Below are positions 42,758 through 51,204 of a DNA stretch of 64,000 nucleotides, piece by piece; the first letter of the stretch is position 1; each line of letters begins with the position of its first letter. The notes below the pieces were generated by a model. That model ran no database searches. It saw only the letters and a list, made by a program, of their open reading frames with translations, and was not told the DNA's origin. Where the stretch lies: the NCBI GenBank assembly GCA_020633055.1, contig JACKEJ010000013.1, positions 124,001 through 188,000 of the forward strand. The letters are read 5' to 3'. The position numbers and the translations under genes were made by a program. This DNA is from Sandaracinaceae bacterium (GTDB lineage Bacteria > Myxococcota_A > Polyangia > Polyangiales > Houyiibacteriaceae).

Positions 42758-43276
42758 ATGACCACCACCGCGCCCACCATCACCGCCGACACCATCCGAG
42801 AGCTCGAGCCCGTCCTCTTGGGCTACGCCCGCAAGCGCATCAGCAACGAGGAGCTGGCGCGCGACCTGGTGCAGGAGACCTGGCTGGCCGCCATGGTGTC
42901 GCTCCCGCGCTTCGCCGGGCGCTCGTCGCTGCGCACGTGGGTCATCAGCATCCTGCGTCGCAAGATCGTGGACCAGTACCGCCGCAACCGCCCGCAGGTG
43001 GCCTTCGTCGAGGAGGCGCACGGCGAGGTGGAGAGCGTGGACGTGGTCGCGCACATGGACGACGTGGCGGCCATGTCCGTCGTGGCCCGCGAGCTGAACG
43101 CGCTGCACGGCCGCGAGCGTGAGGCCGTCACGCTGGTCGACGTCGAGGGCGTGGACCGTGACGATGCGGCGGAGGAGCTGGGCGTGACCCGCAACCACCT
43201 GCGCGTGCTGCTGCACCGCGGCCGGGCGCAGCTGCGCGGCGCGCTCGAAGCGGCGGACTACGCACGCGCCGCCTGA
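42758..43276 (+). CDS. ECF-type RNA polymerase sigma factor
   Basis: A 172-residue sigma-70 family protein. Region 2 includes LARDLVQETWLAAMVSLPRF, a GRSSLRTWVISILRRKIVDQ stretch and YRRNRP. Region 4 is ALHGREREAVTLVDVEGVDR and DAAEELGVTRNHLRVLLHRG with the helix-turn-helix. There is no region 1.1 or 3, as in ECF factors. ATG 42758 is the first ATG that starts at the region-2 helix; the frame is open upstream to 42680. No anti-sigma gene follows; purT is next after 88 bases. Control is likely through the upstream promoter region. Confidence 0.9.
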   Translation: MTTTAPTITADTIRELEPVLLGYARKRISNEELARDLVQETWLAAMVSLPRFAGRSSLRTWVISILRRKIVDQYRRNRPQVAFVEEAHGEVESVDVVAHMDDVAAMSVVARELNALHGREREAVTLVDVEGVDRDDAAEELGVTRNHLRVLLHRGRAQLRGALEAADYARAA

Positions 43277-43364
43277 CCCCCGCCGCGCGCTCCCGTTGGC
43301 GCGCGCTCCACGCCGGAGCGGTTTTGGCTGCGGGGGCCGCACGTGATCTGGTAGAGCCCAGGGC

Positions 43365-44567
43365 ATGACCGACTCGCTGCGCCTGGGCACCGCCACCACT
43401 CGAACACAGACCAAGCTTCTCCTGCTCGGCAGCGGGGAGCTGGGCAAAGAGGTGGCGCTCGAGGCACAGCGCCTGGGGATCTACGTGGTCGCGTGCGACC
43501 GCTACGACCACGCGCCGGCCATGCAGGTCGCCCACTCGAGCTACGTCTTCCCCATGCGCGACGCCGCGCGCCTGCGGGAGGTGATCGAGATCGAGAAGCC
43601 CGACTTCGTGGTCCCGGAGATCGAGGCGATCGCGACGGACACGCTGGTCGCCCTGGAGGCCGAGGGGGTGCGCGTGATCCCCACGGCCCGGGCCGCCCAG
43701 CTGACGATGAACCGCGAGGGCATCCGGCGCCTGGCCGCCGAAGAGCTGGGGCTGAAGACCTCGCGCTATCGCTTCGCGGACAGCGAGGCGGAGTACCGCG
43801 CGGCGCTGGGCGAGGTGGGTCTCCCCGCCGTGGTGAAGCCCGTGATGAGCTCGTCCGGGATGGGCCAGAGCGCGCTCGCGGCGGACGCCAGCGACGCCGA
43901 CATCGGGGCCGCGTGGGCCTACGCGCAGAGCGGCGCGCGCGGTGGTGGCGGGCGCGTCATCGTCGAGGGCTTCGTCGACTTCGACTACGAGATCACTCTG
44001 CTCACCGTGCGCCACGCAGGCGGCACCCGCTTCTGCGCGCCCATCGGGCACCGGCAGGTCAAGGGCGACTACCACGAGAGCTGGCAGCCCCAGCCCATGA
44101 GCCCCGCCGCGGCCGCGGAGGCGGAGCGCATGGCGCAGAAGGTGGCCGACGCGCTCGGCGGGCGCGGCCTGTTCGGCATGGAGTTCTTCGTGCGCGGCGA
44201 CGAGGTGTGGTTCAGCGAGGTCTCTCCACGGCCTCACGACACGGGCATGGTCACGATGATCTCGCAAGACCTGAGCGAGTTCGCGCTGCACGTGCGCGCC
44301 ATCCTAGGCCTGCCCATCCCGAACATCGCGCAGCACGGTCCGTCGGCCAGCCACGTCATCCTCGGGGACGGCGACAGCGACGCGCCCGTGTTCCACGTGG
44401 ACCCGCGGCCGCTGAGCGCCCCCGACACCTCGCTGCGCCTGTTCGGCAAGCCGGAGGTGCGCGGCCACCGGCGCCTGGGCGTCGCGTTGGCGCGTGGGGC
44501 GTCGCTGGAGGAGGCGCGCGAGAAGGCACAGGCCGTGGCCAAGGGCGTGCGCGTCGAGCTCGGCTGA
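43365..44567 (+). CDS. purT: Formate-dependent GAR transformylase (PurT)
   Basis: A 400-residue ATP-grasp enzyme that makes formyl-GAR from formate, ATP and glycinamide ribonucleotide in purine synthesis. The front reads LLLLGSGELGKEVALEAQRL, then VPEIEAIATDTLVALEAEG, the ATP-grasp loop KPVMSSSGMGQS, GFVDFDYEITLL and CAPIGHRQVKGDYHESWQP. The metal-binding region is GMEFFVRGDEVWFSEVSPRP with HDTGMVTM. All are characteristic of PurT and length is normal. It follows the sigma gene by 88 bases. Confidence 0.96.
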   Translation: MTDSLRLGTATTRTQTKLLLLGSGELGKEVALEAQRLGIYVVACDRYDHAPAMQVAHSSYVFPMRDAARLREVIEIEKPDFVVPEIEAIATDTLVALEAEGVRVIPTARAAQLTMNREGIRRLAAEELGLKTSRYRFADSEAEYRAALGEVGLPAVVKPVMSSSGMGQSALAADASDADIGAAWAYAQSGARGGGGRVIVEGFVDFDYEITLLTVRHAGGTRFCAPIGHRQVKGDYHESWQPQPMSPAAAAEAERMAQKVADALGGRGLFGMEFFVRGDEVWFSEVSPRPHDTGMVTMISQDLSEFALHVRAILGLPIPNIAQHGPSASHVILGDGDSDAPVFHVDPRPLSAPDTSLRLFGKPEVRGHRRLGVALARGASLEEAREKAQAVAKGVRVELG

Positions 44568-44712
44568 GCCCCGCGCATACGCAGCTGGAACACGATCGCG
44601 GTGCGGTTCGAACCGCTCGGGTGCTGTGCCCGGGGCGCGTGCGTCCGAGCGGGGCGCCTGACCGCGACGCCTCCGGGTGCGCGTCCGCGGGTCACGCTGA
44701 TAGAGTGCGCCC

Positions 44713-45513
44713 ATGGCAAGCAGCAGAGAGAAGCGCGCGCGCTGCGCGGGCGCGTGGGTCATCACCGGCGGCGCCAGCGGCTTCGGCCGCGAGTTCGCGC
44801 GCAGGCTGGCGCAGCGGGGCGAGCGGCTGGTGCTGTGGGACCTCGACGGCGAGGCGCTCACGCGGGCCGCCCAGGAGCTCGGCGGAGACGTGTACACCGA
44901 CGTGGTGGACGTGCGCGACGCCGCCGGTCTCGCCGCCGCGGCCCAGCGCGCGCGCGACGCCGTGGGACCGCTCGGGCACCTGGCCAACTGCGCCGGCGTG
45001 CTGCGCGTGGGGTCCGCGGCGGACGTGTCACCCGCTGACTACGAGCTGATGATGGACATCAACTACCTGGGCACCGTGTACGTGACCCAGGCGCTGCTCC
45101 CGCACCTCGAGGAGGCCGCCGCGCGGGGCGGGCGCGCGACGCTGCTGCTGGTCGCCAGCATCTCGGGCCTGCGCGGCTTCCCGCAGCTGGCCGGCTACTG
45201 CGCCAGCAAGTTCGCGGTGGTCGGGTTCGCGGAGGCGCTGCGCGTGGAGCTGCGTGACCAGCCCATCGACGTGCGCGTGCTGTGCCCCCCGCCGGGCGAC
45301 ACGCCCATGGTGCGCAACCTCGCGCAGGTGCCCCCCGTGTACAAGCTCTCGCGCATGTTCAGCGCCGAGGAGATCGTCGACAGCGCCCTGCGTGGCCTCG
45401 AGCGCGACCAGGACCTGCTCCTGGTGGACCTCGGCAGCCACCTCACGCGGCGCCTCAACCAGCTCGCCCCCGGCGTGCTCGACCGCCTGTTCCACTTCGT
45501 CGGAAAGCACTGA
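44713..45513 (+). CDS. Short-chain dehydrogenase/reductase
   Basis: A 266-residue classical SDR. The cofactor motif is TGGASGFGREFARRLA with an acidic DLDGE after the second strand, pointing to NAD(H); then NCAGVL, INYLGTVYVTQALLP, the catalytic Ser in VASISGLRG and Tyr-Lys in GYCASKFAVVGF. The tail after the active site, CPPPGDTPMVRN, resembles 3-ketodihydrosphingosine reductases, so a lipid ketone substrate is possible. That is a weak inference. The gene ends 4 bases before hemB and is probably co-transcribed with it. Confidence 0.85.
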   Translation: MASSREKRARCAGAWVITGGASGFGREFARRLAQRGERLVLWDLDGEALTRAAQELGGDVYTDVVDVRDAAGLAAAAQRARDAVGPLGHLANCAGVLRVGSAADVSPADYELMMDINYLGTVYVTQALLPHLEEAAARGGRATLLLVASISGLRGFPQLAGYCASKFAVVGFAEALRVELRDQPIDVRVLCPPPGDTPMVRNLAQVPPVYKLSRMFSAEEIVDSALRGLERDQDLLLVDLGSHLTRRLNQLAPGVLDRLFHFVGKH

Positions 45514-45517
45514 ATCC

Positions 45518-46510
45518 ATGCCCCAGTACCCGCACACACGCCCGCGCCGCACCCGCCGCCACGAGTGGTCCCGCCGCTTGGTGCGCGAACACACGCTGAC
45601 CGCCGCCGACCTCATCTGGCCCGTCTTCGTGCACGACCCGGGCGACGGCCCGGAGCGCGTGGCCATCCCCTCCATGCCCGGCGTGGAGCGGCTCTCCATC
45701 GAAGCGCTGGTGGGCGAGGCGCGCGACGCGCACGCGCTGGGCATCCCGGCCATCGCGGTGTTCCCCGTCATCGACGCGGCGCACAAGACCCCGGACGGGG
45801 AGCACGCGTTCGACCCCGACAACCTGGTGTGCCGGGCCGTGCGCGCCGTGAAGGCCGCGGTGCCCGAGCTCGGCATCATCTGCGACGTGGCCCTCGACCC
45901 GTTCACCACCCACGGGCAGGACGGCATCGTGCGCGACGGCTACGTGGTCAACGACCTGACGGTCGAGGCACTGTGCAAGCAGTCGCTGGTGCAGGCCGCG
46001 GCGGGCTGCGACGTGCTCGCCCCATCGGACATGCAAGACGGGCGAATCGGGGCCATCCGCGCGGCGCTCGAGCAGGCGGGGCACCACGACGCGCTGATCC
46101 TCAGCTACGCGGCCAAGTACGCGAGCGCCTTCTATGGCCCCTTCCGTGACGCGGTGGGCTCGGCCAAGAACCTGGGCAGCGCCGACAAGCGCACCTACCA
46201 GATGGACCCCGCCAACGGCGACGAGGCGCTGCGCGAGGTGGCGCTCGACCTCGAGGAGGGCGCGGACATGGTCATGGTGAAGCCCGGCATGCCGTATCTG
46301 GACATCGTGCGGCGCGTGAAGGAGCGCTTCGCGGTGCCCACCTACGCGTATCAAGTGAGCGGGGAGTACGCGATGCTGGCCGCGGCGGGGCAGCTGGGCT
46401 TCCTCGACACCGAGAAGGTGATGCTGGAGAGCCTGATGGCGTTCAAGCGTGCGGGCGCGGACGGCATCCTCACCTACGCGGCCAAGACCGTGGCCCGGGG
46501 GCTGTCATGA
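45518..46510 (+). CDS. hemB: Delta-aminolevulinic acid dehydratase (porphobilinogen synthase)
   Basis: A 330-residue enzyme that condenses two aminolevulinic acids to porphobilinogen in haem synthesis. Family segments: WPVFVHDPG, SMPGVERLSI, FPVIDAAHKTPDG, APSDMQDGRIGAIR, the Schiff-base lysine in SYAAKYASAFYGPFRDA and MVMVKPGMPYLDIV with the second active Lys. The metal loop reads CDVALDPFTTHGQDG, which has Asp where zinc-type enzymes have Cys, so it is the magnesium/potassium type. ATG 45518 is used; the frame is open upstream into the SDR gene. Its stop overlaps the next start (ATGA). Confidence 0.96.
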   Translation: MPQYPHTRPRRTRRHEWSRRLVREHTLTAADLIWPVFVHDPGDGPERVAIPSMPGVERLSIEALVGEARDAHALGIPAIAVFPVIDAAHKTPDGEHAFDPDNLVCRAVRAVKAAVPELGIICDVALDPFTTHGQDGIVRDGYVVNDLTVEALCKQSLVQAAAGCDVLAPSDMQDGRIGAIRAALEQAGHHDALILSYAAKYASAFYGPFRDAVGSAKNLGSADKRTYQMDPANGDEALREVALDLEEGADMVMVKPGMPYLDIVRRVKERFAVPTYAYQVSGEYAMLAAAGQLGFLDTEKVMLESLMAFKRAGADGILTYAAKTVARGLS

Positions 46511-48669
46511 GCGCGGGGGCTGTCGTGCGCGCGGGAGCCGTCGTGAGCCCGGCGGAGGCCACGCCCGCGAGGGACGCCGACGTCTCGGAGGACACGCGTA
46601 GGCGTCCGGGGCTCGCGAGGGCGCGTCCTGGGCGCGTCGTCGTGTCTCTCGCCACCCTGCTGGCGCTGTCGACCTCGCTGGGTGGGCCGAGCGCCCTCGC
46701 CAGGCGAGCCGCGCCGCGCACCCCGAGCGAGGTCTACGAGAGCCACGCGCAGGGGCGACTGCGCGTCGACGCCTCGAGCACAGCGTCGCGCGGCCCGGCA
46801 GACGCGCCCATCACGCTGGTCGTCTTCGCCGAGCTGGAAGACCCCTTCATCGCCCGCGCCCAGCCGACGCTGGCCGAGCTGGAGACGCGCTACGGCAGCG
46901 ACCTGCGCGTGGTGTTCCGGCACCGCCCACTGGACATGCACGCGCACTCGCGGGACGCGGCCCGCGCCCTCCAAGAGGCGCTGGCGCAGGGAGGCCCCAC
47001 GTGGTTCTGGGCCATGCACGATCGTCTGTTGGGCTCTCAGTCGGCGCTGGACGTCGAGTCGCTGGTGACGCACGCACGGGAGCTCGGGCTGGACGAGGTT
47101 CGCTTCCGCGCCGCGCTCACGGACGGGCGTCACGACGCCGTGATCGCGGCGGACGAGGCGGCTGCGACGCGGGTGGGCGCCACGGGCTCCCCCACCTTCT
47201 TCGTGAACGGCATGCGCCTCTCGGGTGCGCAGCCGCTCGCGGCCTTCACGCAGCTGATCGATGCGGAGCTGGCGCTCGCCAACGAGGCGCTCTCGCGCGG
47301 GGCGACACGCCAGGACATCTACCGACTGGCGATGGCGGCCGCAGCGGAGAGCCCAGCGCCTCCACCAACCGCTGACGCGGCGCCGACGGACGACGACGTG
47401 TACCGCGTGCCAGTGGGGCGCGACCAGCCCATACGTGGCGCAGCCGACGCGCTGGTCACCATCGTGGTCTTCAGCGACTTCCAGTGCCCGTTCTGCGCGC
47501 GCGTGAACCCCACCCTGAGCGCGCTCGAGCAGCGCTACGGCGCGGACCTGCGTGTGGTGTTCCGTCACACGCCGCTGCCCTTCCACCAGAACGCCATGCC
47601 CGCCGCTCAAGCGGCCGTGGAGGCCTACGTACAGCGCGGCGACGCCGGCTTCTGGGCCATGCACGACCTGCTCTTCGCGAACCAGCGCGCGCTGGATCGG
47701 CCGGACCTCGAGGGGTATGCACGGCAGCTGGGGCTCGACATGACGCGCTTCAACCGCGCGTTGGATCGCGAGACACATCGCGCGCGCGTGGAGGCGGACG
47801 TCTCGGCGGGCGCCGCGCTGGGCGTGCGTGGCACCCCCAACTTCTTCGTCAACGGACGCCACCTGGTCGGGGCGCAGCCCGAGGCGGCCTTCGTCGAGCT
47901 CGTCGACCGTGGCCTGGCCGAGGCGCGCGCGGCCGTGCGCGCTGGCACCTCGCGGCGACAGGTGTACGCGCGCCTGATCCGTGATGGGCGCACCGCGCCG
48001 CCAGAGCCCGCCCCGACACCGGGGGCGCGGAACACGGTCGACCCGAACCTGGTCTACAACGTTCCGGTCACCAGCGCGCAGCCCGTGCGGGGGCGCAACG
48101 ACGCCTTGGTCACGCTGGTGGTCTTCACGGACTTCGAGTGCCCCTTCTGCAGCCGCCTGCGCCCCACGCTGGACTCCCTCGTGCAGCAGTATGGCCGCGA
48201 CCTGCGGGTGGTGCTGCGCCACAATCCCTTGCCGTTCCACACGCACGCTCGGCTGGCCGCCGAGGCCGCGGCCGAGGCGTTCGCGCAGGGGGGCGACGAC
48301 ATGTTCTTCCGCTACCACGACCTGCTGTTCGACAACCAGCGAGCGCTGACGCGCGCGGATCTCGAGAGCTACGCGCAGCAGCTGGGGCTCGACATGGCGC
48401 GCTTCCGCCAGGCGCTCGACAACCACACCCACGCCGCGACCATCGACGCGGACCAGGCGCTCGCGCAGCAGCTCGGCGCGACGGGCACCCCAAGCATCTT
48501 CGTGAACGGCAAGCTCCTGCGCGGTGCGCAGCCGTTGAGCGTGTTCCAGACGCGCGTGGACGCGGAGCTGATCGCGGCGCGCGCCCAGCTGCGGCGTGGC
48601 GTGTCGCGCAACCAGGTCTACGCGCGCACGGTGCGCGGCGGCCTCAACGCGCCACCGCCGACGCCCTGA
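46507..48669 (+). CDS. Three tandem DsbA-like thioredoxin-fold domains, the first lacking CxxC
   Basis: A 720-residue protein. A signal-like segment (VVVSLATLLALSTSLGGPSA) is near residue 50, so the domains are probably periplasmic. Each unit of about 180 residues has a thioredoxin strand (TLVVF), an active site, FRHxPLxxHxxA and a cis-Pro loop (GTPNFFVNG). Domain 2 has CPFC at 327-330, domain 3 CPFC at 545-548. Domain 1 has DPFI at 112-115, so it has no active cysteines. Each unit ends with RGxxRxxxYxR. Families with one such domain are DsbA-like disulfide oxidoreductases. Its ATG overlaps the hemB stop, so it may work in folding secreted or haem proteins. Confidence 0.87.
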   Translation: MSAGAVVRAGAVVSPAEATPARDADVSEDTRRRPGLARARPGRVVVSLATLLALSTSLGGPSALARRAAPRTPSEVYESHAQGRLRVDASSTASRGPADAPITLVVFAELEDPFIARAQPTLAELETRYGSDLRVVFRHRPLDMHAHSRDAARALQEALAQGGPTWFWAMHDRLLGSQSALDVESLVTHARELGLDEVRFRAALTDGRHDAVIAADEAAATRVGATGSPTFFVNGMRLSGAQPLAAFTQLIDAELALANEALSRGATRQDIYRLAMAAAAESPAPPPTADAAPTDDDVYRVPVGRDQPIRGAADALVTIVVFSDFQCPFCARVNPTLSALEQRYGADLRVVFRHTPLPFHQNAMPAAQAAVEAYVQRGDAGFWAMHDLLFANQRALDRPDLEGYARQLGLDMTRFNRALDRETHRARVEADVSAGAALGVRGTPNFFVNGRHLVGAQPEAAFVELVDRGLAEARAAVRAGTSRRQVYARLIRDGRTAPPEPAPTPGARNTVDPNLVYNVPVTSAQPVRGRNDALVTLVVFTDFECPFCSRLRPTLDSLVQQYGRDLRVVLRHNPLPFHTHARLAAEAAAEAFAQGGDDMFFRYHDLLFDNQRALTRADLESYAQQLGLDMARFRQALDNHTHAATIDADQALAQQLGATGTPSIFVNGKLLRGAQPLSVFQTRVDAELIAARAQLRRGVSRNQVYARTVRGGLNAPPPTP

Positions 48670-48690
48670 CGCGCACGGGTCGTCGCGCGC

Positions 48691-49560
48691 TCAGAGCGGC
48701 AGGCCCGTGTCCCCCGCGGCCTTGTAGGCCCCCTTGTTCTTCAGCAGGCGCGTTGCCGCGAAGACCTGCTCATCCGTGTCGCGTGGCTGCTCCGGCAGGG
48801 CCTCTGCCACGCGCGCGCGCAGGGTCGCGCTGTGGTGCCGGAGGAACGGGTTGGTGCGCAGCTCCTCGCCTACCGTGGACGGCACGGCGCACTCCCCCCG
48901 CGCCCGCAGCGCCCACACCGCGCGGATGCGGTCGGCCAGCGCGGCGTTGTCGGGCTCCACCGAGAACGCGAAGCGCAGGTTGTCCTCGGTGTACTCGTGG
49001 GCACAGCACACGCGCGTGCCCTCCGGCAGCTGCCCCAGGCGCCCGAGTGACGCGTGCATCTTGGCCGGGGGCCCGTCGAACAGGTAGCCACACCCCCCCG
49101 CGAAGAGCGTGTCGCCGCAGAACAGCGCGTCCGAGAACACGTAGCTCACGTGCCCGTCGATGTGCCCCTCGGTCAGCAGCACGCGGGCCGTCGCGTCGCC
49201 CAGGCGCACCGTGTCGCCCTCGCTCACCGCCTCGGTCAGCCCGGGGATGGCGTCACGCGTCGCTGCCGCGCCCACCACGCGCATCTGGTCGAGCAACCCG
49301 CGCTTCGCGAGGTCGCGGTTGATCCCGATGTGGTCCCCATGCGTGTGCGTGTTGAGGATGGTCGTCAGCCGCAGGCCACGGGCCTCGCAGTAGGCGAGCA
49401 CGGCGCTGGCGTCCGGCCCGTCCACCGCCGCCACCTCGTCACCGCCCGTCGGGCGCAGCAGCCACACGAGGTTGTCGCGGGCGGCGGGGATCTGGTGCAC
49501 CTCCAGCAGGCCATCGGCCGTGGTGAAGGGCGCGCGCGGGGACGTGACGACGTGGTCCAT
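48691..49560 (-). CDS. gloB: Hydroxyacylglutathione hydrolase (glyoxalase II)
   Basis: A 289-residue metallo-beta-lactamase-fold thioesterase. The dimetal motif is NTHTHGDHIGINRDL, with a second His in EGHIDGHVSYVF and the bridging Asp in LFCGDTLFAGGCG. The substrate-binding CCAHEYTEDNLRFA and a C-terminal helical region (GEELRTNPFLRH) are specific to glyoxalase II rather than generic lactamase-fold proteins. It hydrolyses S-lactoylglutathione in methylglyoxal detoxification, if the cell uses glutathione. It converges on the triple thioredoxin gene, 21 bases apart. Confidence 0.94.
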   Translation of the reverse strand: MDHVVTSPRAPFTTADGLLEVHQIPAARDNLVWLLRPTGGDEVAAVDGPDASAVLAYCEARGLRLTTILNTHTHGDHIGINRDLAKRGLLDQMRVVGAAATRDAIPGLTEAVSEGDTVRLGDATARVLLTEGHIDGHVSYVFSDALFCGDTLFAGGCGYLFDGPPAKMHASLGRLGQLPEGTRVCCAHEYTEDNLRFAFSVEPDNAALADRIRAVWALRARGECAVPSTVGEELRTNPFLRHHSATLRARVAEALPEQPRDTDEQVFAATRLLKNKGAYKAAGDTGLPL

Positions 49561-49612
49561 GTCCCCGGGGTAGACCGTCTCGCGCGCGCTGTCTACCGGC
49601 GCGCGCGGGGGG

Positions 49613-51025
49613 TCATGGTGCGCTCAACAACGACACGGGCACGGCGGTGATGTTCCAGGTCATGCGCTGGCGGGGCTCGGCGCGGCTGTGGATCATCTGG
49701 CGCCGCGGGCGGTTGTTGACCCACACATAGCGGCGCAGCTCGCCCTGGTTGTCCGCTGCGACGTAGAGCTCGTCGCGCCCGTCGCCGTCGAGGTCGGCCA
49801 CGGTGGAGGCGTGCTCGAAGCCTCCCGACTCCTGGTCGATGCGCTCCACGGACCACTCGCCGCGCGGATCGCTGCCGGGGCGCAGCAGCCACAGGCCGGA
49901 GCGCATGGCCGCGGCCACCATCTCGCGCTTTCCGTCGCCGTCGAAGTCGCCCACCGTGAGGAAGCGACACTGCGTGTCCTCGAGCGTCGCCACCACGACG
50001 CGCGCGTCGGGGGGGGTGTTGGCGTCGTAGCGGCGGATCTCGACGGGCTCCACGGTCTCGAGGCGGCCCTCGTTCATGCGCGTGAGGGCCTCGACCGCCA
50101 CGTACAGCTCGTCGGTGCCGTCGCCGTCCACGTCGCCCACCCAGATCTCCTTGGCGTGACGGTTGCCGAGGTCCGCCACGACGGTGCGGCTGCCGCGACC
50201 GTCCTGCGGGATGTAGCGCAGCACCTCGCCGTGCTGAGCGCCGCCATCCAGGCGGTTGGGCTCGCTGGGCGTGGTGTAGACCTCGAGCTTGCCGTCGTGG
50301 TTCAGGTCGCCGATCTCCACCTCGTGCACGAAGGTGTCGGCGCGCTGGTCCATGCGGTCCACGTCCCACGCCCCCTGCTCGCTCTGGCGCAGCACGGCGA
50401 ACACGCCCTGATCATGCGTGGCCACCGCGATGGCGGGGCGGCCGTTGCCGTACAGGTCACCCACCTCGATGTCGCGCATGCGGTCGAAGCGCCCGCCGAA
50501 GGACTCGGTCCAGAGGGTCTCCGGGGTGAAGCCCTCCGCCGTGCGGCGCCACAGGCGCACGAACGCGCCGCTGCCACCGGCCGTGAGAATGCCGGGCGCG
50601 CCCACGGCCGGCGTGAAGGGCATGGCCTTGTGGAAGACGTTGCTGTCACGGTCGGTGACCACCTCGGTGGTCCACTCGCCGTTGCGGCGCGTGAGGATCT
50701 CCATGCGGGCGGGCTGCGGGACGGTGAAGCTGCCGTTGTCGTCCTCGGCGAAGTCGCTGTAGACCAGCAGGAGGCCGTTGGGCAGGTCGGCGGGCAGCGC
50801 CAGCGGATCTGCGGGCACAGCGGGTGGTGGGTTGGGATCGGTCACGGCCGTCGTGGGCTCGTCCACCACAGGCGCGGTCGCCCCCGTCGTCTCGGGCGTC
50901 TCGCCTCCGCCGCATCCGACGCAGGGGACCGCGAGCAGCAGGAGCGCAGCGCTCAGCGCGGACGGCCGAGCGGTCCGGGCGGTGCGGGTCAGGGGGAACA
51001 AGGATCCGTGCCGAAAGCGTTGCAT
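49613..51025 (-). CDS. FG-GAP/VCBS-repeat lipoprotein
   Basis: A 470-residue protein. The signal and lipobox (ALLLLAVPCVGCGGG) are followed by a Thr/Pro linker. The rest is a beta-propeller of VCBS/FG-GAP repeats with calcium loops: VGDLYGNGRPAIAVA, IGDLNHDGKLEVYTT, VGDVDGDGTDELYVAV, VGDFDGDGKREMVAAA and VADLDGDGRDELYVAA. Such propellers bind ligands or act as adhesion modules outside the cell. I chose ATG 51025, which begins the signal; the frame is open to 51196. It is divergent from the sulfatase fusion with 179 bases between. Confidence 0.85.
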   Translation of the reverse strand: MQRFRHGSLFPLTRTARTARPSALSAALLLLAVPCVGCGGGETPETTGATAPVVDEPTTAVTDPNPPPAVPADPLALPADLPNGLLLVYSDFAEDDNGSFTVPQPARMEILTRRNGEWTTEVVTDRDSNVFHKAMPFTPAVGAPGILTAGGSGAFVRLWRRTAEGFTPETLWTESFGGRFDRMRDIEVGDLYGNGRPAIAVATHDQGVFAVLRQSEQGAWDVDRMDQRADTFVHEVEIGDLNHDGKLEVYTTPSEPNRLDGGAQHGEVLRYIPQDGRGSRTVVADLGNRHAKEIWVGDVDGDGTDELYVAVEALTRMNEGRLETVEPVEIRRYDANTPPDARVVVATLEDTQCRFLTVGDFDGDGKREMVAAAMRSGLWLLRPGSDPRGEWSVERIDQESGGFEHASTVADLDGDGRDELYVAADNQGELRRYVWVNNRPRRQMIHSRAEPRQRMTWNITAVPVSLLSAP

Positions 51026-51204
51026 GCGCCAATCTCCGAGGTTCGGGGGTGCAGCTACCAACGCGCGAGCGGCGAGGCAAGTTCCCGCCAACCGCCCGCA
51101 GACGCCGTCGGGGTGCCCCGCCGAGAATTTGACCCCAGACTGCCGGCTCGATACCGGAGGGGGTCCCGTGGCAGGGCGAATGCTGCGGGCCAACACGAGG
51201 ATCC

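Noticed and set aside
43277..43364. GCGCGC inverted repeats before purT
   Set aside because: Repeats of alternating G and C arise readily by chance here and no purine-repressor-like operator is visible.
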